Source: Anaerolineaceae bacterium
Lineage (GTDB): Bacteria; Chloroflexota; Anaerolineae; Anaerolineales; Anaerolineaceae
Assembly: GCA_021107195.1 (NCBI GenBank)
Contig: JAIOTF010000220.1
Location: 1 to 5,583 of the forward strand
Direction of reading: 5' to 3'
Length of the DNA: 5,583 bases
In this document: in pieces, positions 1 through 5,581 of the stretch
Layout of the letters: each line of letters begins with the position of its first letter
Position numbering within the stretch: position 1 is the stretch's first letter
The notes under the pieces: generated by a model
The model's input: only the letters and a program-made list of their open reading frames with translations
What the model was told of the DNA's origin: nothing
Databases searched by the model: none
Made by a program: the position numbers and the translations under genes

Positions 1-84
1 CCACAGGCAAATACAGGAAAGATCAGCAGTTCTGGTGGGTTTAAAAGTAAATTCCTGGTTACAAAACGGTGGAATCAGGGCGTA

Positions 85-1089
85 TCAAAGCCCTTGTCTT
101 TCCTGCCAGATGTCCAGCGTCTCTTCAACCGTATCCAGGTACGCATCCAGGGCTTTCAAACGATCTTCCATATAAGGTGGGTTGAGGGCAAGCTGTTCGG
201 CTATTGTTTCCCAGGTCTGGAGGACGGAATCGCCGGGATGCAGGAGGCTGCGCATACGGACCCAGGTCCATAAAAAGGGCCACAGGGCGGCAGCGGGGTT
301 TTCGGAACACATGGCTTCCATGGCGCGCAGGTAATAGGCTTTGCGGGTTGGGTGCAAGCGGGGCGGGGCATTTTCAGATTGGCTGGCGGTAGAAAAGGCG
401 GCTTCCCAGGTGGTGAGCCATGTCTGCCAGACATCCAGGGAGACAGGGTCTCGCATGATGAGGTCTTCCATGCCGGCGGCCAGCCCGGGGCGCTGGATAG
501 CGGCGGCGCGGGCTGGATAGTCCAGCAGGAAGCGGCGCTCAGTGAGCGGGGTTCCATTGAGACAGGCGATGGCGTTGGCGGACAGTTCCAGAGCCTGCAA
601 GTATTTTTGCAGTTGTATTGGGCCTTCTGCGATCTGGCCGCTGTAAAAGTCCAGCCAAATCTGACGGGCGGCTTCGGCCTGGGGGCGGCAGCGGTTGAGG
701 ATGTTTTCCGGCCGGAAGAATTGGTCGGAAACGCCAGCTTGAACAAACTCAAACCAGTGCTGCTGCACATGCAGCACAATCGGGTCTTCGCAGAGGTAGG
801 ATCCCAGCCAGGGGTCTTTGCGCAGCAAACGCGGCTGCTGAAATACTTTCTGGTCATAATGGGCAATGTCGAGATGTACTTCGTCGGTGAAGCGGATGAT
901 ATCACGCGGCGACAGCGGCTCGGTGCGATGAACGCAGATCAGGTCGATATCGACTGTGCCGCCCAGGAGTGGTTCTTCCTGCAGCAGCGATCCGGTCAGA
1001 TAGACACAGATCAGACTGCGGTCGTTGTAGACCATTTCTGCCACTTTTGTTTTGGCCAGTTTCATCAGTGAGTCGCGGGTAATACGCAT
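85..1089 (-). CDS. Nucleotidyltransferase-fold (MNT-type) protein, substrate unknown
   Basis: The 334-residue product carries the polymerase-beta/MNT nucleotidyltransferase signature near its N-terminus: G33-S34 in 'YLTGS', then the metal-binding pair D47-x-D49 in 'VDIDLI', and a third acidic residue at D74 in 'HLDIAHYD'. All three catalytic aspartates appear present, so the active site looks intact. Proteins with this fold move a nucleotide from an NTP to a small molecule, protein or RNA; which one applies here cannot be read from the sequence. Residues from about 110 to the end look entirely helical and rich in Trp and Leu, with no membrane segment or signal peptide. The start at 1089 is supported by AGGA at 1097-1100, seven bases upstream. 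The gene follows the deoxynucleoside kinase by 20 bp, so the two are probably co-transcribed. An R-x5-H stretch (R278 to H284) recalls HEPN RNases, but the match is weak. The fold is fairly sure, the role unknown. Confidence 0.8.
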   Translation of the reverse strand: MRITRDSLMKLAKTKVAEMVYNDRSLICVYLTGSLLQEEPLLGGTVDIDLICVHRTEPLSPRDIIRFTDEVHLDIAHYDQKVFQQPRLLRKDPWLGSYLCEDPIVLHVQQHWFEFVQAGVSDQFFRPENILNRCRPQAEAARQIWLDFYSGQIAEGPIQLQKYLQALELSANAIACLNGTPLTERRFLLDYPARAAAIQRPGLAAGMEDLIMRDPVSLDVWQTWLTTWEAAFSTASQSENAPPRLHPTRKAYYLRAMEAMCSENPAAALWPFLWTWVRMRSLLHPGDSVLQTWETIAEQLALNPPYMEDRLKALDAYLDTVEETLDIWQERQGL

Positions 1090-1109
1090 GGGCTTATCCT
1101 GTGTGAGGC

Positions 1110-1760
1110 TTAGTCATCCTGCCCTGCGATGGGCAGTTCGGGTTGATAGGGCGGAAGAGACATGGTCTGCCGGATGCGGTTTTCGATCCAATCCAGGTCC
1201 TGGGGATTGCGGACGTAGTCCAGTTGGTTGGTGTCGATGGTAAGAATTTCGCAGTTTGAGCCGCAGTCATTGAGGAAGAATTGATCGTAGGCCTGGTTCA
1301 GTTCCTCGATATAGGCCACCTCCATGTTGCGTTCATAGGAACGATCGCGCAGGGCGATGCGCTGCATGAGGGTTTCGGTGCTGGCACGCAGGTAGACGAT
1401 CAGGTCGGGTCGAGTGATCTTTTCGGCAAGGGCGGCATGCACGTTGTTGTAGGTTTCCAGTTCGTCACCGAAAATGTTGATGCTGGCAAAGAGAGCATCT
1501 TTGTCAAAGGTGTAATCAGAGATGATGTGTTTTTGTTCCGCCATGAAAGAGGGGATAGATTCTCTTTGCTGATGGTAGCGGCTGAGGAGAAAGAAGATTT
1601 GCGTCTGAAAGGCATATCGCTTGCGGTCGCTGTAGAAATCGCTGAGGAAAGGGTTTTCTTCAAATATCTCCAGCGCCAGGTTGGCGTCAAAGGGTTTTTG
1701 CAGCATTCGAGCCAATGTGGTTTTTCCAACTCCGATGACACCTTCAATCACAAAATACAT
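1110..1760 (-). CDS. Deoxynucleoside kinase (dNK/dGK-dAK family)
   Basis: This 216-residue cytosolic enzyme should phosphorylate a deoxynucleoside with an NTP, the first step of deoxynucleotide salvage. It begins almost directly with the P-loop (G7-V-I-G-V-G-K13-T-T, Walker A). It then shows the family's 'EENPFL..FY' segment with the probable catalytic acid at E34/E35, an aromatic and Gln-rich substrate helix 'RYAFQTQIFFLLSRY' (48-62), 'SDYTFDKD' (81-88), and an Arg-rich lid 'RIALRDRSYER' (134-144) that closes over the phosphates. Length fits bacterial members (about 200-230 residues). The preferred base (A, G, C or T) cannot be decided from motifs. The start is supported by GGGAG at 1766-1770, five bases before the ATG, and by a candidate promoter about 60 bp upstream. 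It heads a two-gene operon with the nucleotidyltransferase-fold protein. Family call firm; substrate open. Confidence 0.92.
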   Translation of the reverse strand: MYFVIEGVIGVGKTTLARMLQKPFDANLALEIFEENPFLSDFYSDRKRYAFQTQIFFLLSRYHQQRESIPSFMAEQKHIISDYTFDKDALFASINIFGDELETYNNVHAALAEKITRPDLIVYLRASTETLMQRIALRDRSYERNMEVAYIEELNQAYDQFFLNDCGSNCEILTIDTNQLDYVRNPQDLDWIENRIRQTMSLPPYQPELPIAGQDD

Positions 1761-1765
1761 AACTA

Positions 1766-1770
1766 CTCCC
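1766..1770 (-). promoter_or_regulatory. Ribosome binding site of the deoxynucleoside kinase gene
   Basis: On the minus strand GGGAG stands five bases before the ATG at 1760. It is the clearest Shine-Dalgarno sequence in the window and fixes this start. Confidence 0.7.
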
Positions 1771-1820
1771 TGGTTTTCCCCTGTAAAATGCAGGAGAGAA
1801 TTTAACTATTCTGAATTAAA

Positions 1821-1829
1821 ACTATACCA
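1821..1829 (-). promoter_or_regulatory. Candidate promoter (extended -10) of the kinase-nucleotidyltransferase operon
   Basis: The minus strand reads TGG-TATAGT, an extended -10 box with five of six bases of TATAAT. Transcription would start near 1814 and give a leader of about 54 nt with a good ribosome binding site. No convincing -35 hexamer is present at 16-18 bp, as expected for an extended -10 promoter or one that needs an activator. The palindrome at 1855-1880 lies where an activator would bind. Confidence 0.45.
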
Positions 1830-1854
1830 CAAGACGGGGTCATATAAACGATTA

Positions 1855-1880
1855 GAAACCTTAAGGTTTTTTAAGGTTTC
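1855..1880. repeat. AT-rich inverted repeat upstream of the kinase promoter
   Basis: GAAACCTTAA (1855-1864) and TTAAGGTTTC (1871-1880) form a perfect 10-bp inverted repeat around GGTTTT. A 14-bp perfect palindrome (AAACCTTAAGGTTT, 1856-1869) is nested in the left part, and TTAAGGTTT occurs twice in direct orientation (1861 and 1871). It covers about -41 to -66 relative to the inferred kinase start site. Neither strand has a U-tract after the hairpin, so it is not a typical terminator; a protein-binding site is more likely. Confidence 0.5.
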
Positions 1881-1936
1881 ATGTTTGAAAGAGAGTAATC
1901 AATTCGTGAAATAGGGATTAGGAAATCACTCCCGAC

Positions 1937-1990
1937 TGTCATTGCAAAGGAACGTAGCGACTGCTATAGTCCTCGAAGGAGATGGCAATT
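1937..1990. repeat. Degenerate dispersed palindromic repeat (CATTGC...GCAAT type)
   Basis: The stretch starts TGTCATTGC, continues with AACGTAGCGACTG in the middle, and ends GGAGATGGCAATTCCC. ATTGC (1941-1945) and GCAAT (1985-1989) form the terminal inverted repeat. This matches the general pattern of small noncoding repeats of the kind GTCATTGCGAgGA.CGtAGCGAC...GGCAATC that I know from many bacterial genomes, often in high copy number. Here the arms have decayed and an extra segment (around 1963-1980) interrupts the expected GTGGCAATC ending. It is a single copy in this window, so family membership rests on recall of the pattern. Confidence 0.5.
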
Positions 1991-2063
1991 CCCACCATCG
2001 TTGTGGTTGTTACGTGTCCACGTCGGGTTTAAATACAGATGAGAAGTGATCCTGCGTGATCTT

Positions 2064-2098
2064 AAAAAAGGAGAGCGGTTTCTCACAAACCGCTCTCT
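2064..2098 (-). terminator. Intrinsic (Rho-independent) terminator
   Basis: On the minus strand a perfect 11-bp stem (GAGAGCGGTTT at 2071-2081 against AAACCGCTCTC at 2087-2097, 5-nt loop) is followed after one C by TTTTTT (2069-2064). Stem, loop and U-tract are all canonical and the orientation is clearly minus. It ends the candidate small RNA and would also stop read-through from the peptidase gene before the kinase operon. Confidence 0.85.
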
Positions 2099-2226
2099 GT
2101 GACTATATTGCAAACTGTTCAGTTGGTCACTGAAAAGCTGCTCCAATGCGGGGTCAAAGCGACCCATGCCAGCTTCACGTTGCAGCAGTTTTCCTTTTCC
2201 CTCAAGGAGTAATTGCGCTAATAACC
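2064..2226 (-). ncRNA. Candidate structured small RNA, 6S-like fold
   Basis: A well-formed promoter (2233-2261) and an intrinsic terminator (2064-2098) bound a transcript of about 163 nt. By hand, the RNA folds as one rod. A closing stem pairs UAUU (2223-2220) and GCAA (2216-2213) with UUGC (2113-2110) and AAUA (2109-2106), leaving a 3-nt bulge. A central bubble of about 19 and 18 nt follows. An inner stem pairs GAAAA-CUGCU (2193-2184) with AGCAG-C-UUUUC (2142-2132), then CAACGUG (2182-2176) with CGCAUUG (2150-2144). The tip is GGGUC (2165-2161) with GACCC (2155-2151). A small hairpin UCAGU/ACUGA (2133-2129 with 2123-2119) can form on the 3' side of the bubble. Closing stem, large bubble and long terminal stem are the architecture of 6S RNA, which binds sigma70 RNA polymerase; I see no 6S sequence signature, so the class is inference. 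A 93-codon frame across it is judged spurious. Confidence 0.5.
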
Positions 2227-2232
2227 GGATAT

Positions 2233-2261
2233 ATTTTATCACCATAGGGTTACTTAATCAA
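2233..2261 (-). promoter_or_regulatory. Sigma70-type promoter of the candidate small RNA
   Basis: The minus strand has TTGATT (2261-2256), an exact 17-bp spacer, and TAAAAT (2238-2233) preceded by TGA, which makes an extended -10. Five of six -10 bases and four of six -35 bases match consensus. The start site would fall at G2226. No protein gene with a ribosome binding site follows; the next downstream element is the terminator about 130 bp on. Confidence 0.65.
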
Positions 2262-2379
2262 CAGTTTTTATGATACTTCATGTAAAAATTTTGTTAAAGG
2301 TGGGGAATGGCTCAGGAAACGAAGGAATTGGTTGAGCTGGAATAAGAAACGAGGAGAAAGTAACGAAGGCGGGCTATCA
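2262..2379. other. Noncoding spacer with purine-rich AACGA repeats
   Basis: I see no gene in this stretch. The plus strand is purine-rich and repeats a short unit: GGAAACGAAGG (2314-2324), AGAAACGAGG (2345-2354) and TAACGAAGG (2361-2369). AGAAACGA (2345-2352) is complementary to TCGTTTCT (2421-2428), so it can form an outer stem around the 2380-2413 hairpin. A 12-codon frame (2307-2345, plus strand) is too short to support. Confidence 0.4.
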
Positions 2380-2413
2380 AATCTCCCGCAGGATCATAGC
2401 CCTGCGGGAGATT
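2380..2413 (-). terminator. Strong hairpin after the peptidase gene, probable terminator or mRNA 3' end
   Basis: AATCTCCCGCAGG (2380-2392) and CCTGCGGGAGATT (2401-2413) form a perfect 13-bp GC-rich stem with an 8-nt loop, starting 22 bp after the peptidase stop codon. On the minus strand it is followed only by TGATAG, so the U-tract is poor. It may act as a weak terminator or as a 3'-end stabiliser, with the canonical terminator at 2064-2098 as backstop. Confidence 0.5.
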
Positions 2414-2435
2414 GTAGAATTCGTTTCTGAAAAAC

Positions 2436-4217
2436 TTACGGAATAGGCAGGGCTTCAAGCTGGGCGATGAGGCTTTCGAGGTAATCGAAACCGCCCTGCC
2501 AGAAGGCGGCCTGGCGTACGTCGATGCCGGCGTCGTCGAGAGCATCGATCGGGGCTTTGGAGCCGCCAGTTGCCAGCAGTTGGATGTAACGCGGTTTGAA
2601 GCTCTCGCCTTCCGATTTGTACTGTTGATAAAGAGCGAGCACAAGCAGTTGTCCGAAGGTATAGGCGTAGACGTAGAAGGGCACGTTGTAGATGTGGGGG
2701 ATGGAAACCCATTCCCAGCGGAACTCATCGCCAATCTCGACTGCGTCCCCAAACTGTTCCTTGAGATTTTTGAGATAGGCTTCAGCCAGCTCGTCCACGG
2801 AAGCGCCCTTGGCGATCATCTCATGGGCGGTACGCTCAAAGATGGCGAAGTAGGCCTGGCGCAGGATGGTGGCGTAGTTGTCGTCAATCTGGTTGAAGAG
2901 CATATCCTGGCGCACTTTTTCGTCAGTCTCTTGTCCAAGCAGGCGGTCAACGAGTACCATCTCGCCAAAAGTGGAGGCGGTTTCGGCCAGCGGCAGGCAG
3001 GCGTGGGCGTTGAAGACGCTGTGGTTTGAAGCCAGCATGGAATGGATGGCGTGTCCCAGTTCGTGGGCCATGGTGGAGACATCGTCCGCCTTGCCCTGAT
3101 AATTAAGCAGCACCCAGGGGGTTATATCCGGCACGGCGGTCAGGCAGAAGGCCCCGCTGCGTTTTCCTTTGCGTACCTCTGCGTCGAGGTGTTCATTGAC
3201 AAAGACCCGTTCGGCCATCTCGGCGAAGGTCGGGTCAAATTCGGTGAAGCATTCCATGACCATGTCATGCGCCTGGGCATAGGTGTATTCTTTGTCTGAT
3301 TCGGCGACAGGGGCGTAAACATCGTAGCGGCGCAGTTTTTCCACACCCAGCCATTTGGCCTTCAGGCGGAAGAAACGCTGGAAGAGGGGAGCATTCTTGC
3401 GGCACACATCGAGCAGGGTGGCAACGATATCATCGGGGATATCGTTGGCCAGGTTGCGGGGGGCAATCGGAGCAGCGTAACCGCGCAGTTCAAGCTGCTC
3501 ATTGCGCCAGTCGCGCACCAGATTCTGGTAGATTTGGCCGAGGATGTTGCCGTCTTCGCCGTAGACTTTGTACAACTCCTGATATGCCTGTGCACGCAGT
3601 TCGGGGTCGTGGTGACGGGCATAGACCATCAACTGGCCGCGGGTGAGTTCTTTTTCTTCCCCGTCTTCGGTGATCTTGAAGGTGTAGCGGTTGGTGATGG
3701 TGGCGTAAAGGGTGGTCAGGGCGGAAGCACCAGTGACATCTTTGATGTTGATGATCTTCTCTTCGGCTTCGCTGAGGGTGTAATCCTTGAAATGGCGGAT
3801 GGCATCCAGCCAGTATTGAAGATCGCCGGAAGCGGCCATCAGGGGCTGGGCGGTTTCTTCAGGGAGAGCTTTCCACCACAGGCTGAAGAAGAGCGTGCGG
3901 TTGCTGAGGCCGGCCATGAATTGCTCGATGCGCGCCAGCAGGGCCAGTGCGGCCTGGTTTTGGGTATCCTCGGAGAACCACAGTTCCACAAATGCGTATA
4001 GCTTATGGGAGGTATAGGTGAGGGTCTCCAGTTCCTTGAGAATCGCCATGAAGGTCTCAGAGTCGATGTTTTCAGTTAATTGATCGCGGCGTTTCTCAAA
4101 GGCTGCGGTCAGGCTTTCCAGTTTGGCAAAAGTTTCTTCCAATTCCGGACTATCCGGGCCCGGCAAGAGGTCAGATTTGCTCCAGATGGTTTGTTGGTAT
4201 TCTTTTTGTGTGGTCAT
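2436..4217 (-). CDS. pepF: M3-family oligoendopeptidase F (zinc metallopeptidase)
   Basis: The 593-residue product should cleave short peptides in the cytosol; it has no signal peptide or membrane segment. The zinc site is complete: H385-E-L-G-H389 (catalytic E386) in 'MAHELGHAIH', with the third ligand at E412 in 'LAETAST', which aligns with the ligand Glu of thimet oligopeptidase. The C-terminal 'IPHIYNVPFYVYAYTFGQ' is the Tyr/His-rich substrate segment typical of PepF. The N-terminal half is the long helical PepF_N region, and length fits the family (about 600). The frame stays open to an ATG at 4436, but that start would run 73 codons back into the methyltransferase gene. The start at 4217 begins 'MTTQKEYQQ', follows GGAAAG (4224-4229) by six bases, and lies 34 bp after the methyltransferase stop, so co-transcription is likely. 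Confidence 0.95.
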   Translation of the reverse strand: MTTQKEYQQTIWSKSDLLPGPDSPELEETFAKLESLTAAFEKRRDQLTENIDSETFMAILKELETLTYTSHKLYAFVELWFSEDTQNQAALALLARIEQFMAGLSNRTLFFSLWWKALPEETAQPLMAASGDLQYWLDAIRHFKDYTLSEAEEKIINIKDVTGASALTTLYATITNRYTFKITEDGEEKELTRGQLMVYARHHDPELRAQAYQELYKVYGEDGNILGQIYQNLVRDWRNEQLELRGYAAPIAPRNLANDIPDDIVATLLDVCRKNAPLFQRFFRLKAKWLGVEKLRRYDVYAPVAESDKEYTYAQAHDMVMECFTEFDPTFAEMAERVFVNEHLDAEVRKGKRSGAFCLTAVPDITPWVLLNYQGKADDVSTMAHELGHAIHSMLASNHSVFNAHACLPLAETASTFGEMVLVDRLLGQETDEKVRQDMLFNQIDDNYATILRQAYFAIFERTAHEMIAKGASVDELAEAYLKNLKEQFGDAVEIGDEFRWEWVSIPHIYNVPFYVYAYTFGQLLVLALYQQYKSEGESFKPRYIQLLATGGSKAPIDALDDAGIDVRQAAFWQGGFDYLESLIAQLEALPIP

Positions 4218-4251
4218 TTTTTTCTTTCCATAGTCACTAAATTTTATGAGG

Positions 4252-5376
4252 TCATTTTTTGATTGGTGGTTGAGCTGCTTTCCGCAACTGCTGGCGCAGC
4301 CTGTCGATTGGCAGCCGCTGGCCACTTTGGGGGTCTTGATAATACCAGGTTTTCCAGCCGTTGGCCGGGCCCGGTCGAATATAGCGGGCGATCTGATGGA
4401 TCGAGCCGCGTTGGTCCTGATAGGAAAGGGATCCATCGGCCATGATGGCAGCGGTGATCTCGCTTTTTTCTCCGAAATACAGGTTCTGCCCTGGAGTCAG
4501 GAGTCCGTTTTCCAGCAGTGCGCCAAAGGGCAGCCGCGGCTGGCGGCGTGGATTGGGGGTGTCGAAAATAGCATCTTCCGCCGGGTTGTCCGGGATGGCG
4601 GTGATGCGTTCCTGGGCCAGGGACACATACTGCGCTTCCTGCTCGATGCCGATCCAGTGCCGTTTCAACTTGCGGGCCACGGCCCCGCTGGTGCCGCTGC
4701 CAAAGAAAGGATCCAGCACGACGTCACCCGGGTGGGTGGCGGCGAGGAGGATGCGATACAGCAGAGATTCAGGTTTTTGAGTGGAGTGGGCTTTTTGTCC
4801 GTTGACCTTGAGGCGTTCCTTGCCCACACACAGTTTCAGTTCCCAGTCACTGCGCATCTGCAAATCACCGTTGAGGGATTTCATCGCGTGGTGGTTGAAG
4901 GTGTAGCGTGCGCCGCGTTCCTTTTGTGCCCACAGCAGGGTCTCGTGGGCGTTGGTGAAGCGCACCCCGCGGAAATTGGGCATGGGGTTGGTTTTAATCC
5001 ACACAATGTCATTCAGCATCCAGAAGTTGAGGTCCTGCAGAATGGCGCCCACGCGGTAGATATTGTGATACGAACCGATTACCCATAAGGTGCCGGTCGG
5101 TTTGAGCACCCGCCGGCAGGCGGAGAGCCAGTCACGGGTGAAGCTGTCATAGGTGGCGAAATCGTCAAACTGGTCCCAGTGGTCATTCACGCCATTCACC
5201 CGCGAGCGATCCGGCCGGTGCAGTTCCTGGCTCAGTTGCAGGTTGTACGGCGGGTCGGCAAACACCAGATCAACCGAGTCTTCGGGAATCTGGCGCAGGA
5301 CTTCAACGCAGTCGCCCAGCAAGACCTGGTCAAGCGGCAGGCGGGGATGAGGGTGGGGAGCGGGTTCATGGGGCAT
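4252..5376 (-). CDS. ccrM: CcrM-type DNA adenine-N6 methyltransferase, predicted GANTC specificity
   Basis: This 374-residue enzyme should transfer methyl from S-adenosylmethionine to adenine in DNA. Motif IV DPPY (41-44, in 'FADPPYNLQL') comes before motif I DPFFGSGT (222-229), which is the beta-class order. Long segments match my memory of Caulobacter CcrM: 'NDHWDQF', 'VIGSYHNIYRVGAI', 'NPMPNFRGVRF', 'NAHETLLWA', 'QMRSDW' and 'QKAHSTQKPE'. The C-terminal part (about 280-370) has 'PRLPFGALLENGLL', G324-S-I-H-Q-I and N339-G-W..W, corresponding to the C-terminal DNA-recognition domain CcrM needs for GANTC. The gene is full length with no missing motif. The N-terminus adds a His/Pro-rich tail (residues 3-12). 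No restriction endonuclease is adjacent, so it looks like a solitary methyltransferase. No Shine-Dalgarno precedes the ATG. GANTC specificity is inferred from similarity. Confidence 0.93.
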   Translation of the reverse strand: MPHEPAPHPHPRLPLDQVLLGDCVEVLRQIPEDSVDLVFADPPYNLQLSQELHRPDRSRVNGVNDHWDQFDDFATYDSFTRDWLSACRRVLKPTGTLWVIGSYHNIYRVGAILQDLNFWMLNDIVWIKTNPMPNFRGVRFTNAHETLLWAQKERGARYTFNHHAMKSLNGDLQMRSDWELKLCVGKERLKVNGQKAHSTQKPESLLYRILLAATHPGDVVLDPFFGSGTSGAVARKLKRHWIGIEQEAQYVSLAQERITAIPDNPAEDAIFDTPNPRRQPRLPFGALLENGLLTPGQNLYFGEKSEITAAIMADGSLSYQDQRGSIHQIARYIRPGPANGWKTWYYQDPQSGQRLPIDRLRQQLRKAAQPPIKK

Positions 5377-5382
5377 GAAATG

Positions 5383-5391
5383 ATTTTATCA
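5383..5391 (-). promoter_or_regulatory. Extended -10 box immediately before ccrM, possible leaderless mRNA
   Basis: The minus strand reads TGA-TAAAAT, identical to the extended -10 of the small-RNA promoter. The usual spacing puts +1 on the A of the ATG at 5376, and no ribosome binding site exists between them, so the mRNA would be leaderless. The -35 is weak: TTGCTC (5409-5404) at 15 bp. Tandem GCAATG copies (plus strand 5406-5411 and 5413-5418) cover the -35 region and could bind a regulator. Confidence 0.42.
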
Positions 5392-5497
5392 TCATTGAGA
5401 CCGGAGCAATGTGCAATGGGGACAGGGATTAGGGCCTACGCATGAAATTTTGAGGTCAATCAACGCTCAAAAATGACAAAAGTAAGCCCCCTTTCGC

Positions 5498-5581
5498 TCA
5501 AAGCAAACCTCCACCGGCCACTTTGCTGTTTTCCAGCAAGATTTTGCCTATTGCCAGACCGAAACCAGTTGTGCGAGAGTA
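5498..5581 (-). CDS. Possible 3' end of a histidine-kinase-like gene entering from the right edge
   Basis: A minus-strand frame is open from the window edge to TGA at 5498-5500 and gives 27 residues. They include 'YSRTTGFGLAIGKILLEN', which resembles the final glycine box of HATPase_c histidine kinases (usual form: TGGxGLGLAIvk.ivE). The usual following 'GG...V.S..G.GS.F' is missing: the frame stops after 'SKVAGGGLL'. Both other frames continue with a beta-hairpin-like tail, for example 'VEVCFERKGAYFCHF', so a frameshift or a truncated gene is possible. With so few residues visible the resemblance may be chance. Confidence 0.27.
   Translation of the reverse strand, partial: YSRTTGFGLAIGKILLENSKVAGGGLL

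Noticed and set aside
352..1071. 239-codon plus-strand open frame
   Set aside because: Lies wholly antisense to the nucleotidyltransferase gene and shows no recognisable domain; explained by codon composition of the real gene.
2012..2023. Short palindrome ACGTG-TC-CACGT
   Set aside because: Only 5-bp arms and not positioned at any promoter; expected by chance in a window this size.
1964..2245. 93-codon minus-strand frame in the intergenic gap
   Set aside because: Its start lies inside the small-RNA promoter, it has no ribosome binding site, it runs straight through the intrinsic terminator, and its end is made of the dispersed repeat. No protein motif is recognisable.
2307..2345. 12-codon plus-strand frame (MAQETKELVELE) after a G-rich stretch
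   Set aside because: Too short, in a purine-rich repeat tract, and without a promoter or a downstream gene to act as a leader peptide for.
4214..4231. Five-codon mini-frame (MERKK) whose TGA overlaps the peptidase ATG
   Set aside because: It has no ribosome binding site and contains that of pepF; the ATGA overlap is likely chance arising from the A7 run.
4218..4436. Upstream extension of the peptidase to an ATG at 4436
   Set aside because: It would overlap the methyltransferase gene by about 185 bp in another frame and add residues unlike the family; the ATG at 4217 has a ribosome binding site and a normal PepF N-terminus.
4246..5088. 280-codon plus-strand open frame
   Set aside because: Antisense to the well-supported methyltransferase gene, with no motif of its own.
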